Shown here: one piece after another, positions 48,620 to 56,859 of the stretch
Layout of the letters: every line of letters begins with the position of its first letter
Position numbering within the stretch: position 1 is the first letter of the stretch
Assembly: GCA_020697255.1 (NCBI GenBank)
Contig: JAJFBE010000003.1
Location: forward strand, 186,001-250,000
DNA from: Burkholderiales bacterium
GTDB taxonomy: Bacteria > Pseudomonadota > Gammaproteobacteria > Burkholderiales > UBA11063
DNA: 64,000 bases
Reading direction: 5' to 3'
Notes under the pieces: generated by a model
Told to the model about the DNA's origin: nothing
What the model saw: only the letters and a program-made list of their open reading frames with translations
Databases searched by the model: none
Position numbers and translations under genes: made by a program

Positions 48620-49081
48620 TTATTTTGAACTCATGTTTGTCATAAATTTACTGATTAAATCTTCTAAAACCATAGCTGAAGAGGTAATCTGTATATTTCC
48701 ACCATTTGCTAGATACTGTGTATCAGCGCCGGATTGTAATCCAATATATTGCTCACCCAGTAAACCGGTTGTTAGGATTTGGGCTGATGCATCGGTACTA
48801 AATTTATAATCTTTGTCAATGTTCATTATCACCTGCGCTTGATAAGTTTTTGGATCTAACCTAATACCATTTACCCGACCAACTATAAATCCTGAAACTT
48901 TAACCGGTGCATCAACTTTTAGGGATCCGATATTATTAAAGTTGGCATATAAGGTATAGGTCCCGGAACTATTTTTGCTAAAATCAGAAACCCCGGCCAC
49001 GCGCAAAGATAAGAATGCAATACATATTATACCAATTAATACGAACACACCGACAAAAAAATCTAAAGACATACGTTTCAT
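48620..49081 (-). CDS. mlaD: MlaD MCE-domain protein
   Basis: 153-residue inner-membrane-anchored MCE protein: N-terminal helix DFFVGVFVLIGIICIAFLSL, then the MCE domain with YTLYANFNNIGSLKVDAPVK and GLLGEQYIGLQSG. Hexamers of MlaD form the periplasmic channel on MlaE. Confidence 0.95.
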   Translation of the reverse strand: MKRMSLDFFVGVFVLIGIICIAFLSLRVAGVSDFSKNSSGTYTLYANFNNIGSLKVDAPVKVSGFIVGRVNGIRLDPKTYQAQVIMNIDKDYKFSTDASAQILTTGLLGEQYIGLQSGADTQYLANGGNIQITSSAMVLEDLISKFMTNMSSK

Positions 49082-49104
49082 ATATTTTCCAATTCGTTAT
49101 TTTT

Positions 49105-49887
49105 TTAAAACATTAATGCAGTTAAAATAAAGTCAAGAGCCAATACTACCAGTGCAGAGCTGACAACGGTGTTAGTAGTTGCCAAAGATACGCCTTCGGC
49201 TGTTGGTTTAGCAATAAAGCCCTGATAAACGGCAATTAGTGTAACGGCAATACCAAAGATAAAGCTTTTAATTAATCCATTAATTACATCTTCATGAAAA
49301 TTTACACTATTTTGCATTTGTGACCAAAACGTTCCTTTATCTAAGCGCAGTAAAATAACGCCAACAAAATATCCACCCCAGATACCCGCTGTATTAAAGA
49401 GTAATGATAACACTGGTACAGCAATAACACCGCCGATAAATTTAGGGGCAACAATCCGCTTGATAGGATCTACTGCCATTACGCTCATAGCATCAATTTG
49501 TTCGGTTGCTTTCATAAGGCCAATTTCAGCAGTCATTCCAGATCCGGCACGGGAAGCAAATAAGATTGCGCTAAGTACTGGTCCCAATTCACGTAATAAT
49601 GATAGTGCAACAACTGACCCAAGCATACTGACCGAGCCAAAACGCTCTAAAGTATTGTAGCCTTGTAGTCCAAGCACCATACCAACGAACCATCCCGATA
49701 CGGTAATAATTACAATTGAGCGAACTCCTGAGAAGTGAATTTCTTTTACTACCAATGAAAACTTTTTAAATGGATAACCAAGGCTTAAGAGTATTTGAAA
49801 GAACAAATTGGTTATTCGGCCCAAGTGCAGGATAAAAGTAGTAAATGGGCTGCCTAAATGTGCAATGGCATTATATACTTTTTTCAA
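49105..49887 (-). CDS. mlaE: MlaE permease of the phospholipid ABC transporter
   Basis: 260-residue integral membrane protein. SLLRELGPVLSAILFASRAG, AEIGLMKATEQIDAMSVMAV and the C-terminal VVSSALVVLALDFILTALMF are characteristic. Overlaps mlaF by 4 bases. Confidence 0.96.
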   Translation of the reverse strand: MKKVYNAIAHLGSPFTTFILHLGRITNLFFQILLSLGYPFKKFSLVVKEIHFSGVRSIVIITVSGWFVGMVLGLQGYNTLERFGSVSMLGSVVALSLLRELGPVLSAILFASRAGSGMTAEIGLMKATEQIDAMSVMAVDPIKRIVAPKFIGGVIAVPVLSLLFNTAGIWGGYFVGVILLRLDKGTFWSQMQNSVNFHEDVINGLIKSFIFGIAVTLIAVYQGFIAKPTAEGVSLATTNTVVSSALVVLALDFILTALMF

Positions 49888-50705
49888 GATAATCCTCTCA
49901 TTTGATTTGGTAAGCCCATATAGGAGGTATAATCTAAAGGGGTATTATATTCAAAGCTAAACGGTCCGTTTACTTTACCATCAACAAATTGCCTGACAAT
50001 TGGGTTATCAGTTTTTTGCACTTCTTCAGGTGTGCCGGCGGCAACTACTTCACCATCAGCCATAAAGTAGATATAATCAACAATCTTTAGGGAAGCTTCA
50101 ATGTCGTGCGTTACTAAAATAGAAGTTTGGCCCAAAGCATCATTTAATTTTTTTATTAGCATTGCTGAGACATTAAGCGAAATCGGATCAAGCCCGGTAA
50201 ATGGCTCATCATAGAGCATGAGTTTTGGATCAAGTGCAATTGATCGGGCCAAAGCGATACGTCTTGCCATACCGCCGGATAGTTCCTGCGGCATCATATT
50301 TTGTGTGCCAAATAAGCCAACAGCTTCTAGTTTCATGGCTACTATTTTATCAATAATTGCTTCAGGTAAGTTGGTATGTTCTTTGAGGCTAAAAGCTACA
50401 TTTTCATATACTGACATATCGGTGAATAAAGCGCCAAATTGAAATAACATGCCACAATTGCGGCGTAATTTCAGTATCTCACGATTATTTAAAGCCCCAA
50501 CCTCCTGGCCAAATACCTTGACTGAACCTTTATTGGCTTTATATTGACCGGAGATTAAGCGTAGTAATGTGGTTTTACCACTACCGCTGCCACCCATAAT
50601 TGCAGTAATTTTGCCTTGTGGTATACTAAGAGAGATGTTTTTTAAAATTGGCTTATCTTCATCATAACCAAAGGTGACATTTTTAATGCTAACAATATTT
50701 TCCAT
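49884..50705 (-). CDS. mlaF: MlaF ATPase of the phospholipid ABC transporter
   Basis: 273-residue ABC ATPase. Walker A GGSGSGKTTLLRL, signature LSGGMARRIALARS, Walker B LMLYDEPFTGLDPIS, then a C-terminal extension (NGPFSFEYNTPLDYT) as in MlaF proteins that dock onto the neighbouring subunit. First gene of mlaFEDCBA. Confidence 0.96.
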   Translation of the reverse strand: MENIVSIKNVTFGYDEDKPILKNISLSIPQGKITAIMGGSGSGKTTLLRLISGQYKANKGSVKVFGQEVGALNNREILKLRRNCGMLFQFGALFTDMSVYENVAFSLKEHTNLPEAIIDKIVAMKLEAVGLFGTQNMMPQELSGGMARRIALARSIALDPKLMLYDEPFTGLDPISLNVSAMLIKKLNDALGQTSILVTHDIEASLKIVDYIYFMADGEVVAAGTPEEVQKTDNPIVRQFVDGKVNGPFSFEYNTPLDYTSYMGLPNQMRGLS

Positions 50706-50761
50706 AGAACATTATTATAACAAATATGTCACTTCTTCTGTTAAAATCTGGGCAGCCTATA

Positions 50762-50781
50762 ATCCCCGTGCAGGCGTGGAT
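50762..50781. repeat. Degenerate dRS3-like element (ATCCCC-N8-GTGGAT)
   Basis: ATCCCCGTGCAGGCGTGGAT lies in the divergent gap between mlaF and ubiA. It keeps the N8 spacing and much of the ATTCCCGTGCAG...GGGAATCCA pattern seen at 53697, with substitutions in both arms. Confidence 0.55.
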
Positions 50782-50804
50782 CCATGAGATAGAAGATAAA
50801 CGAT

Positions 50805-51662
50805 ATGAAAAACCCCTACTTACGATTAATTCGCTTCGATAAACCAATTGGCACACTACTGCTACTATGGCCAACTTTATGGGCTCTAGTTATCGCTGGT
50901 AGCGGCCATCCTCCTCTATATGCAGTTATAGTGTTTGCTTTAGGGGTATTTCTAACCAGAAGTGCCGGCTGTGCTATAAATGATTATGCCGATGCTGAAT
51001 TTGATAAGCATGTTGAACGGACTAAACACCGCCCGGTAACTAGTGGTGAGATAACTAAAAAGCAAGCACTCTATATGTTTATAGGATTGAGTCTCATTGC
51101 GTTTTTTATGGCTTATACAACATTAAAAGTTACCACTTTATTATTAAGTATCCCGGCATTATTAATATTTGTCAGTTATCCATTTACCAAGCGTTTTTTT
51201 GCAATTCCGCAGGCTTATCTGGGAATAGCTTATAGCTTTGGTATATTAATGGCTTTTGTAGAGGTGAAGGGTACTTTAACGGTTACTGCCTGGATTTTAT
51301 TTGTAGCAAATTTTTTCTGGGTTATTGGTTATGATACTATTTATGCCATGGTGGATATAGAAGATGATTTAAAACTCGGGGTAAAAACGTCGGCAATAAC
51401 TTTTGGGGATTATGTAGTTCCTGTAATATCTTGTTGCTATATGGCTTTTGCAATTTTATTGGCTTATGTTGCACATTTGCTACATTTTGGAATTTTATTC
51501 TGGATATTTTGGTTATATGCAGTATTAATATTAGCGCATCAGGTAAGATCAGCCCGCAAAAAAGTCAAACTCTTTCAAATGTTCCTACTAAATAATAGAG
51601 TAGGGTATATCCTGTTTATTGCTATCCTATTAGGTTATTTATCACAGCTGCATCTTATATAA
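50805..51662 (+). CDS. ubiA: 4-hydroxybenzoate polyprenyltransferase UbiA
   Basis: 285-residue membrane enzyme of ubiquinone synthesis that prenylates 4-hydroxybenzoate. LIRFDKPIGTLLLLWPTLWA at the N-terminus, the first Asp-rich motif NDYADAEFDKHVERTKHRP and the second DTIYAMVDIEDDLKLGVKTS are seen, with about eight membrane helices. Confidence 0.96.
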   Translation: MKNPYLRLIRFDKPIGTLLLLWPTLWALVIAGSGHPPLYAVIVFALGVFLTRSAGCAINDYADAEFDKHVERTKHRPVTSGEITKKQALYMFIGLSLIAFFMAYTTLKVTTLLLSIPALLIFVSYPFTKRFFAIPQAYLGIAYSFGILMAFVEVKGTLTVTAWILFVANFFWVIGYDTIYAMVDIEDDLKLGVKTSAITFGDYVVPVISCCYMAFAILLAYVAHLLHFGILFWIFWLYAVLILAHQVRSARKKVKLFQMFLLNNRVGYILFIAILLGYLSQLHLI

Positions 51663-51684
51663 TTTAATTAATTCCATAAAATAT

Positions 51685-51714
51685 TTGACAATTGCTATTT
51701 CCTCCTGATATAAT
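51685..51714 (+). promoter_or_regulatory. Consensus sigma-70 promoter of the GntR/ABC cassette
   Basis: TTGACA (51685-51690), 18-base spacer, TATAAT (51709-51714). Both hexamers are perfect consensus. Transcription would start near 51721, inside the operator. Confidence 0.88.
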
Positions 51715-51719
51715 CACTA

Positions 51720-51741
51720 GTGTATTAGTGCATTAATACAC
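51720..51741. promoter_or_regulatory. Operator GTGTATTA-N6-TAATACAC
   Basis: A perfect 8-bp inverted repeat, centre spacing 6, overlapping the predicted transcription start. The GTGTA...TACAC outer pattern resembles sites of YtrA-subfamily GntR repressors, and a YtrA-like regulator is encoded in the same operon, so autorepression is the likely mode. Confidence 0.8.
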
Positions 51742-51762
51742 CAAATGAAAGGAGCGAATTAC

Positions 51763-52602
51763 GTGATAACCCTACAAAATATACAATTTACATATAGGGA
51801 CTACCCCTTGTTTGATAGTTTAAATTTAACAATCAAGCCAGGCTCAATATATGGTTTATTAGGAAAAAATGGTGCGGGTAAAACCACCTTGTTAAATTTA
51901 ATTAATGGAACTATTTTTCCACAAAGAGGAATAGCAAAAGTATTTGGGCATGATACAGTAACTCGTGACAAGCTAATGTTACAAGACATATTTTTTCTAT
52001 GCGAAGATAACATTGATTATTCTATCAGCGCAAATGAATATCTTAAAATATATGGCGCTTTTTATCCACGATTTAATCCTGACAAATTTTATGCTATTGC
52101 TAATGAATGGCATATCCGCTTTCAAGATAAAATAAATAATTTTTCTCACGGGGAACGTAAAAAATTTTTAATTGCTTTTGCTATTGCAACTAAGTGCCGG
52201 CTGATTCTATTAGATGAACCAACCAATGGGCTGGATATTCCGGCTAAAAGTACTTTTCGTAGCCAAATCGCAGGTGCAATAAGCGATGAAACCAGTATGA
52301 TCATTTCAAGCCATCAAGTACGTGATTTGGAAGGATTGATTGATCCGATTATTATTTTAGATAATGGCAAAATTATATTAAATGAAACAATAGAGCGTAT
52401 TGAAGAACAGTTATCTTTTGGGCTTAGCCAAACTACGCCAACAGATGAAGATTTATTATATTCTATGCCAGTTCCGGCCGGTTTTGCTTATGTTAAAAAG
52501 CGTCATCCAGATGCAGATTATGGCGCCCGAGTTGACTTGGAGTTATTATTTAATGCAGTAACTAATAACCCAGGCGTAATTAACCAATTATTTGGAGTTT
52601 AA
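51763..52602 (+). CDS. ABC transporter ATP-binding protein (YtrB-like)
   Basis: 279-residue ATPase with Walker A GLLGKNGAGKTTLLN, signature FSHGERKKFLIAFA and Walker B LILLDEPTNGLDIPA. GTG 51763 is chosen because AAGGAG lies 10 bases upstream; ATG 51745 lies before that site. First structural gene of a cassette with a permease and a GntR regulator, an arrangement seen in Ytr-type systems that respond to cell-envelope stress in other bacteria. Substrate unknown. Confidence 0.88.
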   Translation: MITLQNIQFTYRDYPLFDSLNLTIKPGSIYGLLGKNGAGKTTLLNLINGTIFPQRGIAKVFGHDTVTRDKLMLQDIFFLCEDNIDYSISANEYLKIYGAFYPRFNPDKFYAIANEWHIRFQDKINNFSHGERKKFLIAFAIATKCRLILLDEPTNGLDIPAKSTFRSQIAGAISDETSMIISSHQVRDLEGLIDPIIILDNGKIILNETIERIEEQLSFGLSQTTPTDEDLLYSMPVPAGFAYVKKRHPDADYGARVDLELLFNAVTNNPGVINQLFGV

Positions 52603-52604
52603 AA

Positions 52605-53357
52605 ATGAGTATTCATACAATATACATATTAATTAAGCGAGAACTGTATGAAAGACGGCAAAATTTAATTTGGTTAAGTATATTTTGTACGTTAACCTTA
52701 TTCTTTGTATGTCAACGGCGGTTATATACAGCTGATATGAATAATGCTAACGGTTTCATTCAGTTCTTGTTTGTTGTAATTGGGACTTATTTCTCAGGTG
52801 CGGCATTTTGGGAGTTTGGAACGGTTGCCAAAATGCGAAGTTTCTTGTTAATCCCAGCCGAAAGTCTTGAAAAAGCTCTGGCAAAAATTGTATTTTATAT
52901 TTTTGGTTGGTGGGTATTATTTGTAATTACATGGATTATTGCAAGCGTTATAGCCGCAATTGCATTTGGCATACTTTCCGGAAATTCATTTACGTTTGCA
53001 AACATGTTTAGCCTTCTTGCCAGTATCTTTTCAAGTATATTGCCAAATGTTGCCGGAGTATTTTTTCTGCAAAGCTTGAGCATATTTGCCAGCTGCTACT
53101 TTAAAAAATCTGCCTTAACTAAATTAACAGTTTCAATACTATTAATTGTTCTTGTAGCTGCAGCTTTATTTATGATTGAAGTCTCAATATTGGTTAACCA
53201 CGTTGGCCCTGCAATGGCTGTAGCGAAGCTGGCACGGTCAAAGGATTTTACCTTTTTTTATAAAATGCGTGAAGTTGCAGGCATACTATATTTTATTATC
53301 GGAATAATAATGTGCGGCATTAGTTATTTGCGATTAAGAGAAACCGAGGCGCGTTAA
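52605..53357 (+). CDS. ABC transporter permease (ABC-2-like)
   Basis: A 250-residue membrane protein with about six helices and no recognised catalytic motif: IIGTYF-type segments near residue 65, AKIVFYIFGWWVLFVITWII and LLIVLVAAALFMIEVSIL. It starts 2 bases after the ATPase stop, uses AGTTTAAAA spacing, and ends directly against the GntR start, so it is the membrane partner of that ATPase. Confidence 0.78.
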   Translation: MSIHTIYILIKRELYERRQNLIWLSIFCTLTLFFVCQRRLYTADMNNANGFIQFLFVVIGTYFSGAAFWEFGTVAKMRSFLLIPAESLEKALAKIVFYIFGWWVLFVITWIIASVIAAIAFGILSGNSFTFANMFSLLASIFSSILPNVAGVFFLQSLSIFASCYFKKSALTKLTVSILLIVLVAAALFMIEVSILVNHVGPAMAVAKLARSKDFTFFYKMREVAGILYFIIGIIMCGISYLRLRETEAR

Positions 53358-53723
53358 ATGGATTTTAATACCCAGAAGCCTATATTTTTACAAATATACG
53401 ATTTGGTTTTAGAACAAATTTTGAATAATCAACTAACCGAAGGTACGCGTATTGCCTCGGTTCGCGAAATGGCGGCTAATATGCAGGTTAATCCTAATAC
53501 GGTGCAGCGAGCTTATACCGAATTACAGGCTAAGGGTATTTTAACCCAGCAACGTGGGATAGGCTATTTTATTGGAGCCAAAGCAAAAGCTACGGCCCTG
53601 GCTATTCGTCGCGATGAATTTATGCGTATTCAGCTACCACTAATAGTACGCCAGATGAAAACCCTCGGAATAACCTGGGAAGAGTTGCAAAATGTAATTC
53701 CCGTGCAGACGGGAATCCATTAG
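53358..53723 (+). CDS. GntR-family regulator, YtrA-like
   Basis: A 121-residue regulator with a winged helix at residues 4-72 (PIFLQIYDLVLEQILNNQL, RIASVREMAANMQVNPNTVQ) and only a short helical C-terminal part, as in the YtrA subfamily. It starts immediately after the permease gene. Its last residues, VIPVQTGIH, are encoded by a dRS3-like repeat, so the original C-terminus was replaced. Predicted to repress its own operon via the site at 51720. Confidence 0.88.
   Translation: MDFNTQKPIFLQIYDLVLEQILNNQLTEGTRIASVREMAANMQVNPNTVQRAYTELQAKGILTQQRGIGYFIGAKAKATALAIRRDEFMRIQLPLIVRQMKTLGITWEELQNVIPVQTGIH
53697..53716. repeat. dRS3-like 20-bp palindrome inside the GntR 3' end
   Basis: ATTCCCGTGCAGACGGGAAT, exact ATTCCC-N8-GGGAAT with an 8-bp stem and GCAG loop. 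It overlaps the last codons of the GntR gene and stops 7 bases before its end. Confidence 0.85.
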
Positions 53724-53758
53724 AATTTATAACGAAAATTATTTAAAAGGAATACAAA

Positions 53759-54460
53759 ATGCAAAAATATACAAATAAAATACTACTTACTGTAATTTGT
53801 CTAATAGTATTAGGCATATTAAGTATACCCGTAATAACCTGGTTATCAGGGGGAGCTGTATTTGGGGTTAAAACAAACAATAATACACAGACAAACACGG
53901 GAGCTTTAAACTATAAAGGATATACTGCTATTGAGATTAGCGGTGCATGGCAGGTGCAAGTTGTACGTGGTAATTATGCTATTGAGATGGATAATGGGCA
54001 AAATGCGGTGTCTGTAGAGTTAGAGGGCGAGGTGTTAAAATTAGGTAGGACAGATTTTTCCAATAATCCGGGAACTGGGAAAATAACTGTTCACTTGCCG
54101 GTTTTAACCCGTATTAGTATATCCGGTGCAAGTAGTGTAACTGCTTCCAATTTTGCAGGGCATGATTTAGCTTCGTTAAAGTTAGATTTATCAGGCGCAA
54201 GCAAATTGGTGGTGGGCAACTCCAGTTATAAAGAAGTGCATATTAGTATGTCAGGGTCATCAAGCGTTAAATTTAATGATTCAAAATTACAAAATGTAGA
54301 CCTTGACACCAGCGGTATGTCCAAACTTGAATTAAATAGCTTTACCAATGGTAAATTAAGTGGTAACGTAGCCGGGGTTACCGAAATCAAATATAGCGGA
54401 ACTCTTATAAAGAACACAGTTGAATCATCAGGCGTAGTTAATGTTTATAATATCAGGTAG
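53759..54460 (+). CDS. Membrane-anchored DUF2807 (head GIN) beta-solenoid protein
   Basis: 233 residues: an N-terminal membrane anchor (LLTVICLIVLGILSIPVITW) then the DUF2807 domain, seen as regularly repeated strands with S-G-A/S turns (RISISGASSVTA, LDLSGASKLVV, ISMSGSSSVKF, LDTSGMSKLEL). Such proteins are often encoded beside YtrA-like regulators or PspC-type genes; function unknown. It may be the last gene of the cassette, separated from it by 35 bases and the repeat. Confidence 0.82.
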   Translation: MQKYTNKILLTVICLIVLGILSIPVITWLSGGAVFGVKTNNNTQTNTGALNYKGYTAIEISGAWQVQVVRGNYAIEMDNGQNAVSVELEGEVLKLGRTDFSNNPGTGKITVHLPVLTRISISGASSVTASNFAGHDLASLKLDLSGASKLVVGNSSYKEVHISMSGSSSVKFNDSKLQNVDLDTSGMSKLELNSFTNGKLSGNVAGVTEIKYSGTLIKNTVESSGVVNVYNIR

Positions 54461-54475
54461 ATTATATGATTAAAC

Positions 54476-54640
54476 ATGGCAAACGAACTGATTTTATATA
54501 CCGATGCTATCTATAGAGTAGCCAAAGAAACTGGATTAAATAAGGAGCATTTTCCACAATTTTTGCAAAACGGCATTTTTGAAATATCATACCCGCGTAA
54601 GCGGTTATCCACCTTACTAATTTCAGATACCTTATTTTAG
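54476..54640 (+). CDS. Small ORF (54 aa), probable fragment
   Basis: A 54-residue frame (MANELILYTDAIYRVAKETG, continuing LNKEHFPQFLQNGIFEIS) whose C-terminal part is read through a degenerate dRS3-like element at 54589. There is no clear ribosome binding site. It could be the truncated start of an older gene whose remainder was lost at the repeat. Real translation is doubtful. Confidence 0.25.
   Translation: MANELILYTDAIYRVAKETGLNKEHFPQFLQNGIFEISYPRKRLSTLLISDTLF
54589..54608. repeat. Degenerate dRS3-like element (ATACCC-N8-GGTTAT)
   Basis: ATACCCGCGTAAGCGGTTAT, differing from the exact copy at 28342 in two arm bases (one per arm) but with the same inner GCGTAAGC. Confidence 0.6.
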
Positions 54641-54894
54641 GCGCTTTCTTGTAGAATAAAGTTTTCCAATAATTTTATATAATGTTCTGCAGCTTTTTCT
54701 TGTGCCTCAGCAACTGAATTATAAAATTGTGGAAAACCTGGTGCATACTCAAAGTATTGATCAAGCAGTGCAAATTCAACTTTTTTATTTTTACGAACAA
54801 TTATTGAATAGCGCCACTTAAGATCTTCTGGTGCTGCATAAAAGCCATTAATATCCTGGTGTTTGTGCCATTCAAGCGGTTTAATTTGATACAT
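54637..54894 (-). CDS. Hypothetical protein (85 aa)
   Basis: An 85-residue protein, start ATG 54894 preceded by AAGGAAAGGG. Trp/Tyr-rich N-terminal half (IKPLEWHKHQDINGFYAAPE) and a helical C-terminal half (SVAEAQEKAAEHYIKLLENF). No signal peptide. I do not recognise it; small proteins of this look occur in mobile and phage-related DNA, but nothing phage-like surrounds it. Confidence 0.55.
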   Translation of the reverse strand: MYQIKPLEWHKHQDINGFYAAPEDLKWRYSIIVRKNKKVEFALLDQYFEYAPGFPQFYNSVAEAQEKAAEHYIKLLENFILQESA

Positions 54895-54926
54895 TGCCAA
54901 CCCTTTCCTTAAATCATGCAATCATT

Positions 54927-55013
54927 TTCGTGAAGGCTTTTTAACCACTACTAGAATGGCATTCGCTAGAGTACTTAAGCAAATACTCTATTTGAATAAT
55001 AAGCCTTCACGAA
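54927..55013. repeat. 87-bp element with 13-bp terminal inverted repeats
   Basis: TTCGTGAAGGCTT (54927-54939) and its perfect complement AAGCCTTCACGAA (55001-55013) bracket 61 bases, which themselves contain AGAGTA/TACTCT. The size and ends are like a miniature inverted-repeat element; no flanking target duplication was confirmed. Confidence 0.6.
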
Positions 55014-55081
55014 CATAATTGCTCATAGAAAGGTAGTTGCGCAGTAGCTATTTGACCATATCCAAAAGAAGAATGTAATTC

Positions 55082-55094
55082 CTAATTTTGGAGG
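55082..55094 (+). repeat. Left copy of 13-bp direct repeat CTAATTTTGGAGG
   Basis: The same 13 bases occur at 62753-62765 in the same orientation. The two copies flank the unknown gene, POT transporter and the whole sulfur-RiPP operon. Confidence 0.5.
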
Positions 55095-55128
55095 CAAAAT
55101 ATACTATTAAATTAAGCTATTGAGATAT

Positions 55129-55226
55129 ATCTGGAGGCAAACATGCTTGAACAAAATCACCAAAATTTTATGATTTTTATCCAATACGCTTTTCAAGACT
55201 CGTAATTTGAGCCATTGCCTCCAGAT
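55129..55226. repeat. 12-bp inverted repeat pair ATCTGGAGGCAA / TTGCCTCCAGAT
   Basis: Perfect 12-bp arms at 55129-55140 and 55215-55226, 74 bases apart, in non-coding DNA. No ORF between them. Confidence 0.6.
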
Positions 55227-55524
55227 GGTAAACTGGCTAATCAAAACCACTAATAATTAATGTTTTTAACAGGCCCGCTTCTAAAACAAGCAAAACAAAA
55301 TCACTTATTTTTAAATGAGTTTATCTACACTTGCTAAGTCAATATTTAATCATACTAGAAGAAATGTTAGAATTCCAAATTAGCACGCTTTTTTAGTGCG
55401 CTATATTAATATGTGAATTTAATACATGAATATGCAAGATATTTATTGGAAATTTACGCGGGCTTAGGAATAATGTGCTACACTTACAGTATAGATAATT
55501 CACCGTTAATTTTTGGGAGAGAGA

Positions 55525-56832
55525 ATGACGCATAATCTAAAAATATTGACTTGGAAACAAGTCAGAAAAGATATCAAATCTGTTGATGCACAGCTGGCTT
55601 CAATTATTGATGCACTAAACCCGACGGATGAATACAAAATTTATAAACTTGACTACCCGTGGGGACAACATTTACTTAAGGAGGGAGTGTTATATCTTCC
55701 AAACAAAGACAATAAGTGGGTAAGATTAGACGACACCTCTATTGATAAAAAGGTGGCAGAAGATTTATCATACAATATATCTATGCCACTTGGAGTAGTA
55801 TTAAAAAATTCAATTGAACTATATATGGAGGCACTTGGTCGCGTTATTCCTTTTGTGTATATGCCACAAAGTACAATATTTGGCTTATGGGTTGGTTTAG
55901 ATAAGTTTGCTGCTAATTATACTGGTAAAACTTCTAACATAGTTGCTGGTGCTAGATCCGCTATGTTATTACCTAAGATAAGCGATGCAATCGGATTTAA
56001 AAAATTAAAAAAAGCCTTTGGACTACAATGTAAAATGCCAGAAACCTTAACTGATCAGTGGCCTGTATTTGCGGAACTTGCCAGGCACCAAGCGTTTCCA
56101 GAAGAGTGGACTGCTACGGTTATTTATTTTGGTAAAAAATGGCTCGAATTAAAAAAAGATATTGAATGGAAAATGTTTAGATATTATTTACTTGAAACTG
56201 CTTGGGCAAAAACTAACTATTTAAGAAATCAAATTGTTTCGGATTTGGCTTTTTCATGTGCTTTAGAAGAGAAAAATCTAAAACCAAATCCCTATGTTAC
56301 AGATACTATAAAACATTTAACAACCATATGGCAAGATGGATACCCGGCATATGAGGTTGCCACTACTAATTTAGTTCTTCCATTAAAATCGCTTCAGGAT
56401 ATTTTTGTTGATATATATGGGCTAAAATATCAACCGACATTCCTTGTTCCAGGATATTTAAATTCCAGTTCTGCAAAATCCCTATACTATTCTCTTGAGG
56501 TTCCCACCCTTATGTCTTTTTCCCCAAAATCAAAAAAGAATATAAATAAATTAGAGGACTTAAGAGAGATAAAACACATTGTCCAAAGGATAACAGATTA
56601 TTTGCAAGAGGATAAATTAGGTCTAAAGTATACACCATTATTCAAACTTATTGATGGAAATACCTTTGAGTACTACCATACAGATGATGATGAGTATCAC
56701 GAAATTAGCAAAACCTCTTTACTACAAAAAATTGATCAAAACATTGTTCAAGAGTGCAAAAAATATGATAAACCATTTTGTGATACTAGTCCATTTTTAA
56801 GAGGTTGTATTCGTATTTCAATAAAAAAATAA
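55525..56832 (+). CDS. Protein of unknown function (435 aa), paired with POT transporter
   Basis: I cannot assign this protein to a family. It has no signal peptide and no membrane segment; it looks like a soluble, mixed alpha/beta protein with many aromatic residues (WPVFAELARHQAFPEEWTAT, IEWKMFRYYLLETAWAKTNY). Near the C-terminus is an acidic YYHTDDDEYHEI segment, and Cys pairs (CKKYDKPFCD) lie close to the end. ATG 55525 has GGGAGAG just upstream; TTG 55513 is less likely. It runs with the transporter (27 bases apart) toward the YcaO-TfuA operon. Possible roles are modification, immunity or substrate handling for that pathway; this is inference. Confidence 0.7.
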   Translation: MTHNLKILTWKQVRKDIKSVDAQLASIIDALNPTDEYKIYKLDYPWGQHLLKEGVLYLPNKDNKWVRLDDTSIDKKVAEDLSYNISMPLGVVLKNSIELYMEALGRVIPFVYMPQSTIFGLWVGLDKFAANYTGKTSNIVAGARSAMLLPKISDAIGFKKLKKAFGLQCKMPETLTDQWPVFAELARHQAFPEEWTATVIYFGKKWLELKKDIEWKMFRYYLLETAWAKTNYLRNQIVSDLAFSCALEEKNLKPNPYVTDTIKHLTTIWQDGYPAYEVATTNLVLPLKSLQDIFVDIYGLKYQPTFLVPGYLNSSSAKSLYYSLEVPTLMSFSPKSKKNINKLEDLREIKHIVQRITDYLQEDKLGLKYTPLFKLIDGNTFEYYHTDDDEYHEISKTSLLQKIDQNIVQECKKYDKPFCDTSPFLRGCIRISIKK

Positions 56833-56859
56833 GTTTAATATTTAGTAGCTAAGAACAAT

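Larger units (their letters stand above)
54895..55524. other. 630-base non-coding region left of the RiPP-like block
   Basis: No gene seen on either strand. It holds two long inverted-repeat pairs (54927-55013 and 55129-55226) and one copy of the 13-bp direct repeat CTAATTTTGGAGG (55082-55094). GGAGGCAAA occurs twice (55090, 55133). It looks like a boundary of past rearrangement. Confidence 0.6.

Noticed and set aside
48366-48809. Plus-strand frame of 147 codons over mlaC/mlaD.
   Set aside because: It is antisense to two well-supported mla genes and has no independent support.
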